Source: Alteromonas abrolhosensis (lineage in GTDB: Bacteria; Pseudomonadota; Gammaproteobacteria; Enterobacterales; Alteromonadaceae). From it: a DNA stretch of 64,000 bases. Where the stretch lies: positions 186,001 through 250,000 of the forward strand of contig NZ_MEJH01000003.1 of assembly GCF_001953635.1 (NCBI RefSeq), read 5' to 3'. The notes beneath the pieces were generated by a model. The model ran no database searches, was not told where the DNA came from, and saw nothing but the letters and a program-made list of their open reading frames with translations. Position numbers and translations under genes: made by a program. Positions 37,056-46,718 of the stretch are shown piece after piece. The stretch's first letter is position 1, and each line of letters opens with the position of its first letter.

Positions 37056-37630
37056 GCCTGTTCGGCTTTAATCGCTTAGGGTTGAGTATATCAGCGCTAT
37101 TTATTTTGGCGATGTTGATGTACATCCCTACGTGGATGGAAGAGCAGCCCGAAACACAGGGCAATCGTGAAAACGATGCGTTGAAGCCCGCATACAAGGC
37201 TAAGAATTTAACGACTACGCTTTACAACCACGACGGTGAGTTGAACCACAAAGTGTTTGCAGAATCCATGGAACACTATGATCAACTAGGTTTTGTACTG
37301 TTTCAGCAGCCTAAGTACACCCTTTATACGGAAAGTGCGTCGTCACCTTGGGTGGTAACGGCAACAGAAGGTACGCTGTACAACAACGAGCTAATCCAAT
37401 TGGAAAACCAGGTTAATATTGAGAACCAAACTGGCGATGACTTTGTCAGAAGTATATCGACCGAGTACATTCAAATTAATTTAGAAACCAAGCAAATGAC
37501 GTCTGATCAACCCGTTGAGATAGTGGGCACGCAATACGTCATTTTAAGCAATGGGTTTAACGCGAATTTACGCACACAAGAATACGAGCTTTTAGATCAT
37601 GTACAAACCACTTATTCCCCTAGTAACTAG
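37052..37630 (+). CDS. lptC: LPS export protein LptC
   Basis: The 192-residue bitopic inner-membrane protein has one N-terminal helix (about residues 9-24) and a periplasmic beta-jellyroll of the LptC/YrbK family. It receives LPS from LptB2FG and passes it to LptA. It overlaps kdsC by 4 bases and lptA by 32 bases, so translation is tightly coupled. Confidence 0.94.
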   Translation: MSLFGFNRLGLSISALFILAMLMYIPTWMEEQPETQGNRENDALKPAYKAKNLTTTLYNHDGELNHKVFAESMEHYDQLGFVLFQQPKYTLYTESASSPWVVTATEGTLYNNELIQLENQVNIENQTGDDFVRSISTEYIQINLETKQMTSDQPVEIVGTQYVILSNGFNANLRTQEYELLDHVQTTYSPSN

Positions 37631-38153
37631 TTTATTGCTTGCCATTGCAAGCGGTGCGGTGCACGCCAGTGAAGATGATTTTTCGCAGCCCATTAAAATA
37701 GGTTCGAATAGCCAGTTTATCGATGGCAAAAATAAAACCGCACTGTACAAAGACAACGTACTCATTACTCAGGGCTCTCTGGTTATCGAAGCTGACGAAG
37801 TGGAAGTTATTGCCACTGACGGTGGCGGTCGCGAAATATTTATCGCTAGAGGCAAACCAGCAAGCTACTCGCAAAAATTAGAAGATGGTACCCCTGTATC
37901 AGCAAAGGCCAATGAAATACGCTACGAGGTGGTAAATCGCACTATTTCCTTAGCTGGCAATGCAGAATTGAAACAAGACACCAGTAGAGTGCAAGGTGAC
38001 AACATCACATTCGATATGATTACCGAGCAATTACTTGCCACTGGCGGTGCTGGTAAAGATGGAGAAGGTCGAGTAACTACTGTATTTACCCCTGAATCCA
38101 TTCGAAAAACGTCGTCAAAGAAAGACAAAAACGACAACGAGGGCAATGAATAG
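37599..38153 (+). CDS. lptA: LPS transport periplasmic protein LptA
   Basis: The 184-residue protein has a signal peptide (cleaved near VHAS, residues 20-23) and an OstA/LptA jellyroll (about 30-150, [20 protein letters not shown]). It forms the periplasmic bridge carrying LPS to the outer-membrane LptDE. The tail is acidic and lysine-rich. It begins 32 bases inside lptC and is followed after 2 bases by lptB. Confidence 0.95.
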   Translation: MYKPLIPLVTSLLLAIASGAVHASEDDFSQPIKIGSNSQFIDGKNKTALYKDNVLITQGSLVIEADEVEVIATDGGGREIFIARGKPASYSQKLEDGTPVSAKANEIRYEVVNRTISLAGNAELKQDTSRVQGDNITFDMITEQLLATGGAGKDGEGRVTTVFTPESIRKTSSKKDKNDNEGNE

Positions 38154-38155
38154 CA

Positions 38156-38881
38156 ATGGCTACCTTAAGCGCTAAAAACCTTGCTAAGGCGTACAAATCA
38201 AGACAAGTAGTACGAGACGTCAGTCTTTCTGTCTCAACCGGTCAAATTGTTGGTCTTCTCGGCCCAAATGGTGCTGGTAAGACCACTACATTTTATATGA
38301 TCGTTGGCTTGGTTAATTTAGATAAGGGCAAGATCGAAATAGACGACAATGAGCTTACTCATCAGCCTATGCATGAGCGCGCACGCCGCGGAATTGGCTA
38401 CCTTCCACAGGAAGCGTCTATTTTTAGAAAGCTAACGGTGCATGAAAATATCATGGCCATTTTGCAGACCCGTAAAGATTTAAATTCACAGCAGCAAGAA
38501 GAAGAAGCGGATGCGCTACTTGATGAATTTAATATTAACCATATACGTAATAGTACGGGAATGAGTTTGTCAGGGGGCGAGCGCCGTCGTGTTGAGATTG
38601 CACGCGCACTGGCTGCGAAACCTCAGTTTATTTTGTTAGACGAACCCTTTGCTGGTGTTGATCCGATATCAGTTAATGATATAAAGAAGATAATACAACA
38701 TCTTCGCGATAGGGGCATTGGAATCCTTATCACGGACCATAACGTACGAGAAACATTGGATGTTTGTGAAAAGGCGTACATTGTGAGTCATGGCGAGCTT
38801 ATTGCGCAAGGAACAGCGGAACAGGTTTTAAGTAATCAAAAAGTAAGGGATGTATACCTAGGCGAACAATTCAGGCTATAG
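38156..38881 (+). CDS. lptB: LPS export ABC ATPase LptB
   Basis: The 241-residue ATPase has Walker [17 protein letters not shown], the signature [17 protein letters not shown], Walker [14 protein letters not shown] and the H-loop [12 protein letters not shown]. As the LptB2FG motor it extracts LPS from the inner membrane. It is the last gene before rpoN, which has its own likely promoter. Confidence 0.97.
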   Translation: MATLSAKNLAKAYKSRQVVRDVSLSVSTGQIVGLLGPNGAGKTTTFYMIVGLVNLDKGKIEIDDNELTHQPMHERARRGIGYLPQEASIFRKLTVHENIMAILQTRKDLNSQQQEEEADALLDEFNINHIRNSTGMSLSGGERRRVEIARALAAKPQFILLDEPFAGVDPISVNDIKKIIQHLRDRGIGILITDHNVRETLDVCEKAYIVSHGELIAQGTAEQVLSNQKVRDVYLGEQFRL

Positions 38882-38895
38882 TTAATGTAACCGAA

Positions 38896-38926
38896 TTGTC
38901 ATTTTTCAGTTTCGCTCTGGTATATT
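38896..38926 (+). promoter_or_regulatory. Likely sigma-70 promoter of rpoN
   Basis: An extended -10 element, TGGTATATT (TATATT at 38921-38926), lies 28 bases before the rpoN start, with a TTGTCA -35 match at 38896-38901 (19-base spacer, long but tolerated with an extended -10). Confidence 0.5.
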
Positions 38927-38954
38927 CAATTTAGAGCATTTAAATAAGACGTAG

Positions 38955-40436
38955 ATGAAACCATCTTTACAGCTAAAATTTAGCCAACAACTTACCATGA
39001 CACCTCAGCTTCAGCAGGCCATTAAACTGCTGCAGCTTTCTACACTTGATCTTCAGCAGGAGATCCAAGAAGCGCTCGACTCTAATCCGCTATTGGAAAT
39101 TGAAGAAGGTAACGACGAGCCACAGTTAGAAAAGAATAATATCGACAACGATGACAGCGGCTCTGAGGCCACTGCTTCTGCGTCTAGTGACACGTTAGAA
39201 GCGGGCGATGCACTAGAGAAAAATGACCTTCCCGACGAGCTACCTATCGATAGCACGTGGGATGAATATTACTCAGCTTCATCTGCGCCAGCTCCAGGCC
39301 CGTCTAATGACGACGAGCAAATCTTTCAAGGTGAGACCACAGAAGACATTCAAGAACACCTTCTGTGGCAAATGCGCCTTACTCATTTCTCTGACACTGA
39401 CCGCGCTATCGCCACGGCTATCATCGATTCTATTGACGAGTCAGGCTATTTGACCGTTACGCTAGACGATATTTTAGAAGCAGTTAACGACGATGATATG
39501 GAAGAGCCGATAGAAATGGACGAAGTTGAATGTGTGCTGAAACGCATTCAAATGTTTGATCCCATTGGTTCAGGTTCTCGCTCTCCGCAAGAGTGCCTTA
39601 TGGTGCAATTGCGTCAGTTTTCAGAAGACACGCCGTGGCTTGCTGAAGCGAAACAACTGATTGAAGAGTACTCTGACTTACTGAGCAGCAAAGACTACCG
39701 CACCCTAATGCGTAAAAGCCGATTGAAAGAAGATCAGCTACGCGAAGCAATGCGTTTACTTCAAACCTTGAATCCTCGCCCAGGTAGTGCTTTAGTTACT
39801 AAAGAGCCTGAGTATGTTATTCCTGATGTCTCAGTAACCAAGAAAAATGGCCGTTGGGTGGTTGAGCTGAACCCCGACAGTCTGCCTAAATTAAGCGTAA
39901 ACCAACAGTACGCTGCAATGAGTCGCCGTGCGAAGAATAGTAGCGACTCACAATTCATCCGCTCACACATGCAAGAGGCCAAGTGGTTCATTAAAAGCCT
40001 TGAATCTCGTAACGAAACCTTGATGAAGGTTGCAAACTGCATTGTGCAGCAACAAATGGGCTTTTTTGAGCACGGCCCGGAAATGATGAAACCAATGGTG
40101 CTAAATGATGTCGCAGAAATGGTAGATATGCACGAATCGACTATTTCGCGTGTGACAACGCAAAAGTATATGCATACGCCACGTGGAATTTTCGAATTGA
40201 AGTATTTCTTCTCTAGCCACGTTGCAACTGAGTCTGGTGGTGAATGTTCATCTACAGCGATTCGTGCATTGATCAAGAAATTAGTGGCAGCTGAAAAGCC
40301 TAGCAAGCCGCTAAGTGATAGCAAGATTGCTTCATTGTTGGCCGAACAAGGCATTAAAGTTGCCCGGCGAACAATAGCAAAGTACCGGGAATCGTTGTCG
40401 ATCCCGCCGTCGAACCAACGCAAGAGCCTTATTTAA
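38955..40436 (+). CDS. rpoN: RNA polymerase sigma-54 factor RpoN
   Basis: The 493-residue factor has a Gln/Leu-rich region I ([31 protein letters not shown]) that binds activators, an acidic region II (about 50-130), the core-binding domain, the DNA-binding HTH ([18 protein letters not shown]) and the C-terminal RpoN box ([11 protein letters not shown]). It directs RNA polymerase to -24/-12 promoters. It is followed by hpf, ptsN, rapZ and ptsO, the standard rpoN operon. Confidence 0.97.
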   Translation: MKPSLQLKFSQQLTMTPQLQQAIKLLQLSTLDLQQEIQEALDSNPLLEIEEGNDEPQLEKNNIDNDDSGSEATASASSDTLEAGDALEKNDLPDELPIDSTWDEYYSASSAPAPGPSNDDEQIFQGETTEDIQEHLLWQMRLTHFSDTDRAIATAIIDSIDESGYLTVTLDDILEAVNDDDMEEPIEMDEVECVLKRIQMFDPIGSGSRSPQECLMVQLRQFSEDTPWLAEAKQLIEEYSDLLSSKDYRTLMRKSRLKEDQLREAMRLLQTLNPRPGSALVTKEPEYVIPDVSVTKKNGRWVVELNPDSLPKLSVNQQYAAMSRRAKNSSDSQFIRSHMQEAKWFIKSLESRNETLMKVANCIVQQQMGFFEHGPEMMKPMVLNDVAEMVDMHESTISRVTTQKYMHTPRGIFELKYFFSSHVATESGGECSSTAIRALIKKLVAAEKPSKPLSDSKIASLLAEQGIKVARRTIAKYRESLSIPPSNQRKSLI

Positions 40437-40466
40437 ACGGGCTTAATAATATAAGGAAGACGAAAT

Positions 40467-40754
40467 ATGCAAATCAACCTTACTGGTCATCATGTCGAAA
40501 TCACCGACTCTTTGCGTAATTATGTCGATACGAAGTTCAGCAAACTTGAACGTCACTTTGATCACATTTCTAATGTGCATGTCATCCTGAACGTTGAAAA
40601 ATTAAATCAAAAAGCCGAAGCGACCGTTCATTTAAGTGGCGCTGAAGTATTCGCATCCTCAGAAAATACCGACATGTATGCGGCGATTGACAGCATGGTT
40701 GATAAACTCGACCGGCAGGTAATCAAGCATAAGGAAAAACTGAAAAAACATTAG
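40467..40754 (+). CDS. hpf: Ribosome hibernation promoting factor HPF (short form)
   Basis: The 95-residue protein of the S30AE/YfiA family (MQINLTGHHVEITDSLRNYV ... DMYAAIDSMVDKLDRQVIKHKEK) binds the decoding centre of idle 70S ribosomes and supports dimer formation. The short length matches gammaproteobacterial HPF with no C-terminal dimerisation domain. AAGGAAG precedes the ATG. Confidence 0.95.
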   Translation: MQINLTGHHVEITDSLRNYVDTKFSKLERHFDHISNVHVILNVEKLNQKAEATVHLSGAEVFASSENTDMYAAIDSMVDKLDRQVIKHKEKLKKH

Positions 40755-40767
40755 TAGTTAATTAAGC

Positions 40768-41211
40768 ATGGATATACAAGCCATCGTAAGTCTGGACCGC
40801 ACCGAGTGTGCGGTTCAGTGTAATAGTAAAAAGCGAATTCTTGAGATCATCGCTGATATTGCCGCCAAGCAAAACGAGAACATCGATCAGGCGACAGTAC
40901 TCAACAGTTTAATGGCTCGAGAACGCATGGGTAGTACAGGCATAGGCAATGGTATCGCCCTGCCCCACGGCCGTTTAGCGGGTCTTGAGAAAGTGATAGC
41001 CATTGTTGTAACCAGCACGCCAGCTATCGACTTTGACGCCCTTGATGAAAAGCCCGTAGACATCTTTTTTGCGCTACTCGTTCCCGAGGAGCAAACCGAA
41101 GGACACCTACAAACGCTAGCCACCGTGGCTGGCAAACTAAGCGACAAAGAAACGATTAAAGCTATACGTCGCGCAACGACAAGCGACGAAATTCTTTCTG
41201 CATTAAGTTAA
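40768..41211 (+). CDS. ptsN: Nitrogen-PTS EIIA component PtsN
   Basis: The 147-residue EIIA-type protein has the phosphorylated His67 in GIALPHGRL. It receives phosphate from NPr (encoded downstream as ptsO) and regulates potassium and nitrogen/carbon balance without transporting sugar. It begins 13 bases after hpf. An 8-bp inverted repeat (GCGCCTAA/TTAGGCGC, 41219-41244) follows its stop without a T-run. Confidence 0.95.
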   Translation: MDIQAIVSLDRTECAVQCNSKKRILEIIADIAAKQNENIDQATVLNSLMARERMGSTGIGNGIALPHGRLAGLEKVIAIVVTSTPAIDFDALDEKPVDIFFALLVPEEQTEGHLQTLATVAGKLSDKETIKAIRRATTSDEILSALS

Positions 41212-41295
41212 TCATTGTGCGCCTAAGTATTGATAGTTAGGCGCGTAATTCGACAACGTGTATGCGATAAAACCAGAGTATTAGGGAGAAATTAG

Positions 41296-42141
41296 GTGAA
41301 GCTGATCATAATCAGTGGTCGTTCGGGTTCTGGTAAATCTGTCGCACTCCGCGCATTGGAAGATTTAGGTTATTACTGTGTTGATAATATCCCAGTAAAC
41401 TTGCTTCCCACACTAACTCATACTGTTGTTGATGAGTATGATCAGGTAGCGGTAAGTATTGATGTTCGAAACTTGCCTAAGAATCCTGACGATTTGGTAG
41501 AAATACTAGACTACCTTCCTTCTTCGTGGTCGATGACCATCGTTTACATTGATGCAAGCGATGACGTATTGGTTAAGCGCTTTAGCGAAACCCGACGCCT
41601 TCATCCCCTTGCTAAGCTCAATAAATCGTTATCTGAGGCGATTAAAGCTGAATCTGCCCTACTTGCACCTATCGCAGAGCGAGCAGATTTATACTTAGAT
41701 ACCGATAAGCTGACCATTCACCAATTGGCTGAATTGATTCGAGAGCGCATACTGGGTAAGAAGAGCTCACGCCTTGTGCTTGTTTTTGAATCTTTCGGCT
41801 TTAAGCACGGTATTCCTAAAGACGCAGATTACGTTTTTGACGCGCGCTTTTTACCAAACCCACATTGGGAGCCCGATCTTAAGCACTTGACTGGTTTAGA
41901 TGCGCCTGTGGAAGTATTTTTAGGCTCACAGCCCGTAGTGACTAAGTTTGTATGGCAAATTCAAAACTTAATTACTACTTGGCTTCCACATTTAGAGCGC
42001 AATAACAGAAGTTATGTGACCGTGGCGATAGGCTGTACTGGTGGGCAACACCGTTCGGTTTACATCGCACAAACCTTGTCAAAAACTTTCAGTGAAATTC
42101 ACCCCGATGTCCAAATACGCCATAGAGAGCTGAATCAGTAA
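41296..42141 (+). CDS. rapZ: RNase adapter protein RapZ
   Basis: The 281-residue P-loop protein has Walker A GRSGSGKS (residues 8-15), the DVRN segment, and a C-terminal GCTGGQHRSVYIA motif. In enterobacteria RapZ delivers the small RNA GlmZ to RNase E and so tunes amino-sugar synthesis; outside that group the RNA partner is not certain. The start is GTG 41296 with AGGGAG upstream, and the stop overlaps ptsO by one base (TAATG). Confidence 0.95.
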   Translation: MKLIIISGRSGSGKSVALRALEDLGYYCVDNIPVNLLPTLTHTVVDEYDQVAVSIDVRNLPKNPDDLVEILDYLPSSWSMTIVYIDASDDVLVKRFSETRRLHPLAKLNKSLSEAIKAESALLAPIAERADLYLDTDKLTIHQLAELIRERILGKKSSRLVLVFESFGFKHGIPKDADYVFDARFLPNPHWEPDLKHLTGLDAPVEVFLGSQPVVTKFVWQIQNLITTWLPHLERNNRSYVTVAIGCTGGQHRSVYIAQTLSKTFSEIHPDVQIRHRELNQ

Positions 42142-42413
42142 TGACTATTCAAAAAACGCTAACTATCGTCAACAAATTGGGTTTGCACGCAAGAGCGGCA
42201 ACTCAATTGGTTAAACTTGCTAATCAGTTCGACGCTAAAATCATCTTAAAAAAAGGCGATAAAGAAGCAGACGCAAGCAGTGTATTGGGGTTAATGATGC
42301 TTGAAAGCCATCAGGGTGAACAGGTTGATGTGATAGTGGATGGGAATGATGCTGTTGATGCCCTTGCTGCCATTGAAGAGCTTATCGAGGGTAGGTTTAA
42401 CGAAGACGAATAG
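42141..42413 (+). CDS. ptsO: Nitrogen-PTS phosphocarrier NPr
   Basis: This 90-residue HPr-like protein carries the phosphorylation site His16 in NKLGLHARAATQLVKLA and the C-terminal ELIEGRF helix. It transfers phosphate from EI-Ntr to PtsN. It is the last gene of the rpoN operon, coupled to rapZ by a one-base overlap. Confidence 0.95.
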   Translation: MTIQKTLTIVNKLGLHARAATQLVKLANQFDAKIILKKGDKEADASSVLGLMMLESHQGEQVDVIVDGNDAVDALAAIEELIEGRFNEDE

Positions 42414-42587
42414 TCATCCCAGTCCTATACGTTGACGAATTAATCAACACTTAGCGCAGTTATCTTAAAATCCTGCGCAAAACCTACGCAATTATCATGA
42501 CAGACTCATCATAATTGCGATATTCTACGCCCACTTAGGCTCAATGGCCTGCATTGTTCATCTTTTAGCTTGTAGGAATAACGCCTT

Positions 42588-43946
42588 ATGGCAGAAGCGC
42601 TTGTTTCTAAATACGTACAAACCCAGTTACGCGCAATTAACGCCGCGTTGACCAACGGGCAATTTGTATCTGTACGTAAGCTTCTGCTTGAGTTACCTCC
42701 TTCTGACGTTGCCCATATCCTTGAATCTAGCCCCAGCCGAACTCGTGACGAGCTGTGGGAGCTTATTGATGGCGACTTCCACGGCGATATTTTAGAGGAA
42801 CTCTCTGACGATGTTCGAAACGGTATCATTACCAAGATGCTTCCTGCCAATGTAGTTGATGCACTTGAAGAAATGGATACCGATGACTTGGCGGAAACGC
42901 TAAGCAGCCTTCCCGAGCCGGTATTGGCAGACATTCTAGATTCAATGGATGCACAGGACCGTGTTCGCGCAGAACAGGCACTGTCTTATGGTGAAGAAAC
43001 CGCTGGTTTCATCATGAACACAGACACCATCACTTTGCGTCCTGATGTCACCATAGACGTGGTTTTGCGTTACATTCGCTTGAAAGGCGAGCTGCCAGAA
43101 AATACCGATACGTTTTACGTTGTTAATAGAACTGACAACCTCGTTGGTATTGTGCCTGTTACCCGTTTACTTACCGCCGATACCGACGAGAAAGTCTCTG
43201 ACGTTATGGACGAAGAATCGGAAGCCATCCCCGTCAATATGCCAGACGATGAAGTGGCGAGTCTTTTCGAACGTTATAATTGGCTTTCTGCACCGGTCGT
43301 TGATGAAAATCACCGCTTAGTAGGTCGAATTACTATCGATGACGTGGTTGACATTATTCGTGAAGACGCCGAGCACTCTATGATGAGTATGGCCGGTCTT
43401 GATGATGACGAAGATACCTTTGCACCCGTTATGCAAAGTACCAAACGACGCTCTGTATGGCTGGCAGTTAACTTAGTGACAGCGCTCATGGCTGCCATGG
43501 TGAGTGACCTATTTGAAGCAACGCTCAGCCAGCTGGCTGTATTGGCTATTTTAAATACCATTGTTCCCAGCATGGGTGGTGTAGCCGGTAACCAAACGTT
43601 AACCCTTGTTATACGCGGTATGGCACTAGGCCATGTTAACGCCAGTAACAGTCGATGGCTTATCACAAAAGAGCTATCAATCGGTTTTCTGAACGGTGCA
43701 ATATGGGCAGTGCTTATCGCCTCTGTTATTGCATTGTGGAAGCAAGACTATATGCTTGGCGTTATTATTGCCTTCGCTATGTTGGTCAATATGATTGCTG
43801 CAGGCCTTGCCGGTGCAACCTTACCCATGATCATGAAGCGGCTTAAAATAGACCCTGCACTTGCTGGCAGCGTTATTTTAACCACAATAACCGATGTAGT
43901 AGGTATTTTTGCCTTCTTAGGTACTGCAACGCTGTTTTTAATTTAA
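42588..43946 (+). CDS. mgtE: Magnesium transporter MgtE
   Basis: The 452-residue protein has a cytoplasmic MgtE_N superhelical domain (about 20-130), tandem CBS domains (about 135-260) that sense Mg2+, a connecting plug helix, and five transmembrane helices with the pore motif NTIVPSMGGVAGNQTLTLVIRG. MgtE is a Mg2+-gated, Mg2+-selective channel of the inner membrane. It is separated from ptsO by 174 bases and so is probably transcribed alone or by read-through. Confidence 0.96.
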   Translation: MAEALVSKYVQTQLRAINAALTNGQFVSVRKLLLELPPSDVAHILESSPSRTRDELWELIDGDFHGDILEELSDDVRNGIITKMLPANVVDALEEMDTDDLAETLSSLPEPVLADILDSMDAQDRVRAEQALSYGEETAGFIMNTDTITLRPDVTIDVVLRYIRLKGELPENTDTFYVVNRTDNLVGIVPVTRLLTADTDEKVSDVMDEESEAIPVNMPDDEVASLFERYNWLSAPVVDENHRLVGRITIDDVVDIIREDAEHSMMSMAGLDDDEDTFAPVMQSTKRRSVWLAVNLVTALMAAMVSDLFEATLSQLAVLAILNTIVPSMGGVAGNQTLTLVIRGMALGHVNASNSRWLITKELSIGFLNGAIWAVLIASVIALWKQDYMLGVIIAFAMLVNMIAAGLAGATLPMIMKRLKIDPALAGSVILTTITDVVGIFAFLGTATLFLI

Positions 43947-43998
43947 ACCTACACTGAGGGTGTAACAGATAAAGTCTGGCTGGGTTTAAAAGTAGAAC

Positions 43999-44751
43999 TC
44001 AGGCACTCAATGCTCTAGCTATATAGCCATTAATATTTAGTTTGTAACCCACACCCCATACGGTTTCTACTAGCTGACCACCATTTTCAATACTGTTTAT
44101 TTTGTCGAGCTTACTGCGCAGCCGATTGATATGGGTGTTTACCGTATGCTCATACCCCTCATGATTGTACCCCCATACCTCACTGAGCAACTGATTGCGT
44201 GAAAACACTTGATTTGGATGACGACAAAAGTAATCCAGTAACGTAAATTCTCTCGCCGTTAACGACAGCACTTGGCCGTTTATCGTTACACTATGATAAC
44301 GCTGATCTACCTTAAGCGGTCCTACTTCAATGCTTCCCTCGATATCTTGAGAAGCTCTAAACTGTTCCTGGTGAAGAATACTTCTGCGCATATGAGACCG
44401 AATACGGGCAGAGAACATACGTTCATTAAAAGGACCTGATAGATAGTCATCTACCCCTGCTTCGTAGTAATTAGCCTCATCTACAGCATGGTCAGCTTCC
44501 TGTATTACCGTTTCATCACTCTCCACCGCCATTACCCAGCTTTCTGGTGCAGTTTCTACCAAGTTTTTAACACGCTGATGACACATAACATTTCTGTGTG
44601 ATTCCACAATAACGAGCGAATAATGCTGTGCTCTAAGCAGAGATTCTGCTGAGTGAAAGTTAGAGACTGCATCGTGTAGAAAGCAATGCTTACCTAAGCA
44701 TTGGGATATGTTCTGTTGAAACTTATTTCCACTGTAGATGAGAAGGATCAT
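43999..44751 (-). CDS. OmpR-family response regulator with degenerate receiver
   Basis: The 250-residue protein has an N-terminal receiver-like domain (1-118) and a C-terminal OmpR/PhoB winged helix (about 140-240, LTAREFTLLDYFCRHPNQVFSRNQLL and a DTVNTHI-like HTVNTHINRLRSKL). The receiver has lost its chemistry: the usual acidic pair after strand 1 reads IYSGNK, the phospho-acceptor position in LVIVESHRN holds no Asp, and the conserved Lys of the DDYLxKP motif is Gly (DDYLSGPF). It should therefore act without phosphorylation. The ATG has AGGAG 7 bases upstream. No kinase is adjacent; it is divergent from the spondin-domain genes, its likely targets. Confidence 0.9.
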   Translation of the reverse strand: MILLIYSGNKFQQNISQCLGKHCFLHDAVSNFHSAESLLRAQHYSLVIVESHRNVMCHQRVKNLVETAPESWVMAVESDETVIQEADHAVDEANYYEAGVDDYLSGPFNERMFSARIRSHMRRSILHQEQFRASQDIEGSIEVGPLKVDQRYHSVTINGQVLSLTAREFTLLDYFCRHPNQVFSRNQLLSEVWGYNHEGYEHTVNTHINRLRSKLDKINSIENGGQLVETVWGVGYKLNINGYIARALSA

Positions 44752-44972
44752 ATCTCGCTCCTAGTTCGCCGATAACAACCAAGACCGGAGCGGTCGTATT
44801 TTTATTCCACACTAATAATAATTTTTTTACATGATCTTCAATAAAGCAGTTCTAACAGTTCTGTGATTTCTTGAGACAGATCTTTGTGTTTTTTGTGATA
44901 GTTCCGTGATGAATTGGACTTTCTACTGGCCTAAATTTTTATGCGTTTTAAGCCATAAACAAGGACTATGAA
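44752..44972. promoter_or_regulatory. Divergent promoter region with repeated AGTTCY motifs
   Basis: AGTTCT occurs at 44848 and 44857 (9-bp period), and the longer AGTTCTGTGAT at 44857 recurs as AGTTCCGTGAT at 44900, 43 bp (about four helical turns) away. Such direct repeats suit an OmpR-type winged helix, so they may be the binding sites of the divergent orphan regulator. Confidence 0.45.
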
Positions 44973-45788
44973 ATGAAACTCAATAAACTTGCCAGTGTAG
45001 CGTTACTAACGCTTGCGACAACATCATTAAGCCATGCGGTTACCTTAGATATTGAAATTACCAACTTAACTCAGGCGCAAAGTTTTACACCGCGCTTAGT
45101 TATTGCCCACGACGACACGGTCGATGCCTTTGAAGTAGGGCAACCCGCATCAACTGCACTAGCGTGGTTAGCTGAAGCAGGTGTGATTGATGACGCGCAA
45201 AACGCTGATTCAAGCGGAATGAACTTTGAAGCGTTGCTTGGCCCAGTTGATACTGACAATGGTGCAAACACGTGGCATCGATTTGACGGTCTACTCGCGC
45301 CAAAGTCAACCTTAAGCTATCCGTTTGACACTATGGGCAAACCTTATCTTTCGCTACTGTCCATGTTAATACCTACTAATGATGCTTTTGTTGGCATGGA
45401 CAGTATTGAAATTCCAACCGAGCCAGGTACCTATACCTACTACCTTAATGCATATGACGCAGGTACCGAGCTTAATGATGAGCTAAACAGCGCCCGTACA
45501 GACGTTGTTGAAGCCGAAACTGGAAATGCATTAGGTGGATATGGCGTACCTGGTGTTGCAGGCGGCGGCGCGCCAACTCGCATTGTCGACTTGGGTACTG
45601 GTGGCACTGGCGTTGGCGCACAAATCGTTAACGGCGAAATTGAAGATGGCGAAGACGGCCCCGTTCACATCCACCGTAATACACTAGGCGATACTGACAA
45701 CGCTGCTGGGGCGAGTGATTTGGACTCTACTGTACACCGTTGGTTAAACCCAGTTGCCCGCGTTGTTATTACTGTTCCTGCCCCATAA
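44973..45788 (+). CDS. Spondin-domain secreted protein
   Basis: The 271-residue protein has a clear signal peptide (cleaved after SLSHA, residue 22), then a Spondin_N domain beginning TLDIEITNLTQAQSFTPRLVIAHDD and ending with an RVVITVPAP strand. Spondin_N domains in bacteria occur in secreted or surface proteins and may bind cations or membranes; function is unknown. AAGGA lies 7 bases upstream of the ATG. It is paired in an operon with a second spondin protein 12 bases downstream. Confidence 0.9.
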   Translation: MKLNKLASVALLTLATTSLSHAVTLDIEITNLTQAQSFTPRLVIAHDDTVDAFEVGQPASTALAWLAEAGVIDDAQNADSSGMNFEALLGPVDTDNGANTWHRFDGLLAPKSTLSYPFDTMGKPYLSLLSMLIPTNDAFVGMDSIEIPTEPGTYTYYLNAYDAGTELNDELNSARTDVVEAETGNALGGYGVPGVAGGGAPTRIVDLGTGGTGVGAQIVNGEIEDGEDGPVHIHRNTLGDTDNAAGASDLDSTVHRWLNPVARVVITVPAP

Positions 45789-45800
45789 GGAGCCAAGATA

Positions 45801-46631
45801 ATGAATAATTCAATAATAAAACTCAGTACATTATTGTTATTTTCAGCTCTGCTTACTGCCTGTGGAGACGATGGCGATACCGGCCCGCAAGGTCCGGCTG
45901 GCCCTCAAGGGGAAGCGGGTGCTGATGGACAAGACGGTGCAGACGGCCAAGATGGTATCAACGGTAATTCAGCGGTTTATACCGTTCAAATTACGAACTT
46001 AACCTACTCTCAGCCTTTTGCACCTGCCGCCGTAATACTACATGAACCTGGCTTCAATGCTTTCGAAGAGGGCGAACCTGCCAGCATGGGCATAGAAATT
46101 ATGGCTGAGGGCGGCGACCCGTCAATGGTTATCACCGAAGCCATGGACTCAACAGACTTTTTGGATGCGCAAAACTCAGGAGGAATACTGGGTCCGCGTT
46201 CAATGGGCGAAGAACTAACCCTTGTGGTGCCTGAACTCGACGCTGATGCTTTGCGTCTTACCGTAACCACCATGTTGGTCAACACTAACGATGGGTTTAC
46301 CGGTTTGAATGCGGCAAATGTAAGTAATATGGCAATAGGTGATAGTAAAACCTTCATGACAGTAACCTGGGATGCGGGAACAGAGGCAAACACTGAAACA
46401 GCTGCTACTATGCCAGGCCCTGCCGCTGGTGCAGCCGGTGGCGGTGGTGAAGCAGCGGGTTACGATGTGGCAAGAGACGACCTTGCCGATGCAGTGAGGC
46501 TTCATCAAGGTGTAGTAACTAATGCAAACGCTAATGACCCAAGCCGTGAAGGGCTGTCTACGTCAGTGTTAACCGAAGCTCATCGCTTCGACTTTCCAAC
46601 CAGCCGCGTGGTAATAACACGAACCCGTTAA
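45801..46631 (+). CDS. Spondin-domain lipoprotein with collagen-like repeats
   Basis: The 276-residue protein has a lipoprotein signal with lipobox LLTAC (Cys21). A run of about ten Gly-X-Y triplets (residues about 25-55, from GDTGPQGPAG to GINGN) predicts a short collagen-like triple helix or rod. A Spondin_N domain follows (about 58-276, AVYTVQITNLTYSQPFAPAAV). The repeats would hold the globular domain away from the membrane as a trimer (inference). It shares fold and operon with the preceding secreted protein, and both end in the same RVVIT strand. A terminator follows. Confidence 0.9.
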   Translation: MNNSIIKLSTLLLFSALLTACGDDGDTGPQGPAGPQGEAGADGQDGADGQDGINGNSAVYTVQITNLTYSQPFAPAAVILHEPGFNAFEEGEPASMGIEIMAEGGDPSMVITEAMDSTDFLDAQNSGGILGPRSMGEELTLVVPELDADALRLTVTTMLVNTNDGFTGLNAANVSNMAIGDSKTFMTVTWDAGTEANTETAATMPGPAAGAAGGGGEAAGYDVARDDLADAVRLHQGVVTNANANDPSREGLSTSVLTEAHRFDFPTSRVVITRTR

Positions 46632-46660
46632 CTTATCTAAAAGGCAAACACGCATTAAAG

Positions 46661-46690
46661 CGCCCTATTACACTGGTAATGGGGTGTTTT
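46661..46690 (+). terminator. Rho-independent terminator after spondin operon
   Basis: CGCCCTATTAC (46661-46671) and GTAATGGGGTG (46676-46686) pair over 11 bp with two G-U pairs and an ACTG loop, followed by TTTTT. Confidence 0.8.
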
Positions 46691-46718
46691 TATAAGCTTC
46701 CCCGCGTCGTTTTACGAT

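Noticed and set aside
41219..41244. A terminator between ptsN and rapZ
   Set aside because: The 8-bp inverted repeat has no T-run and lies within a conserved operon; noted only under ptsN.
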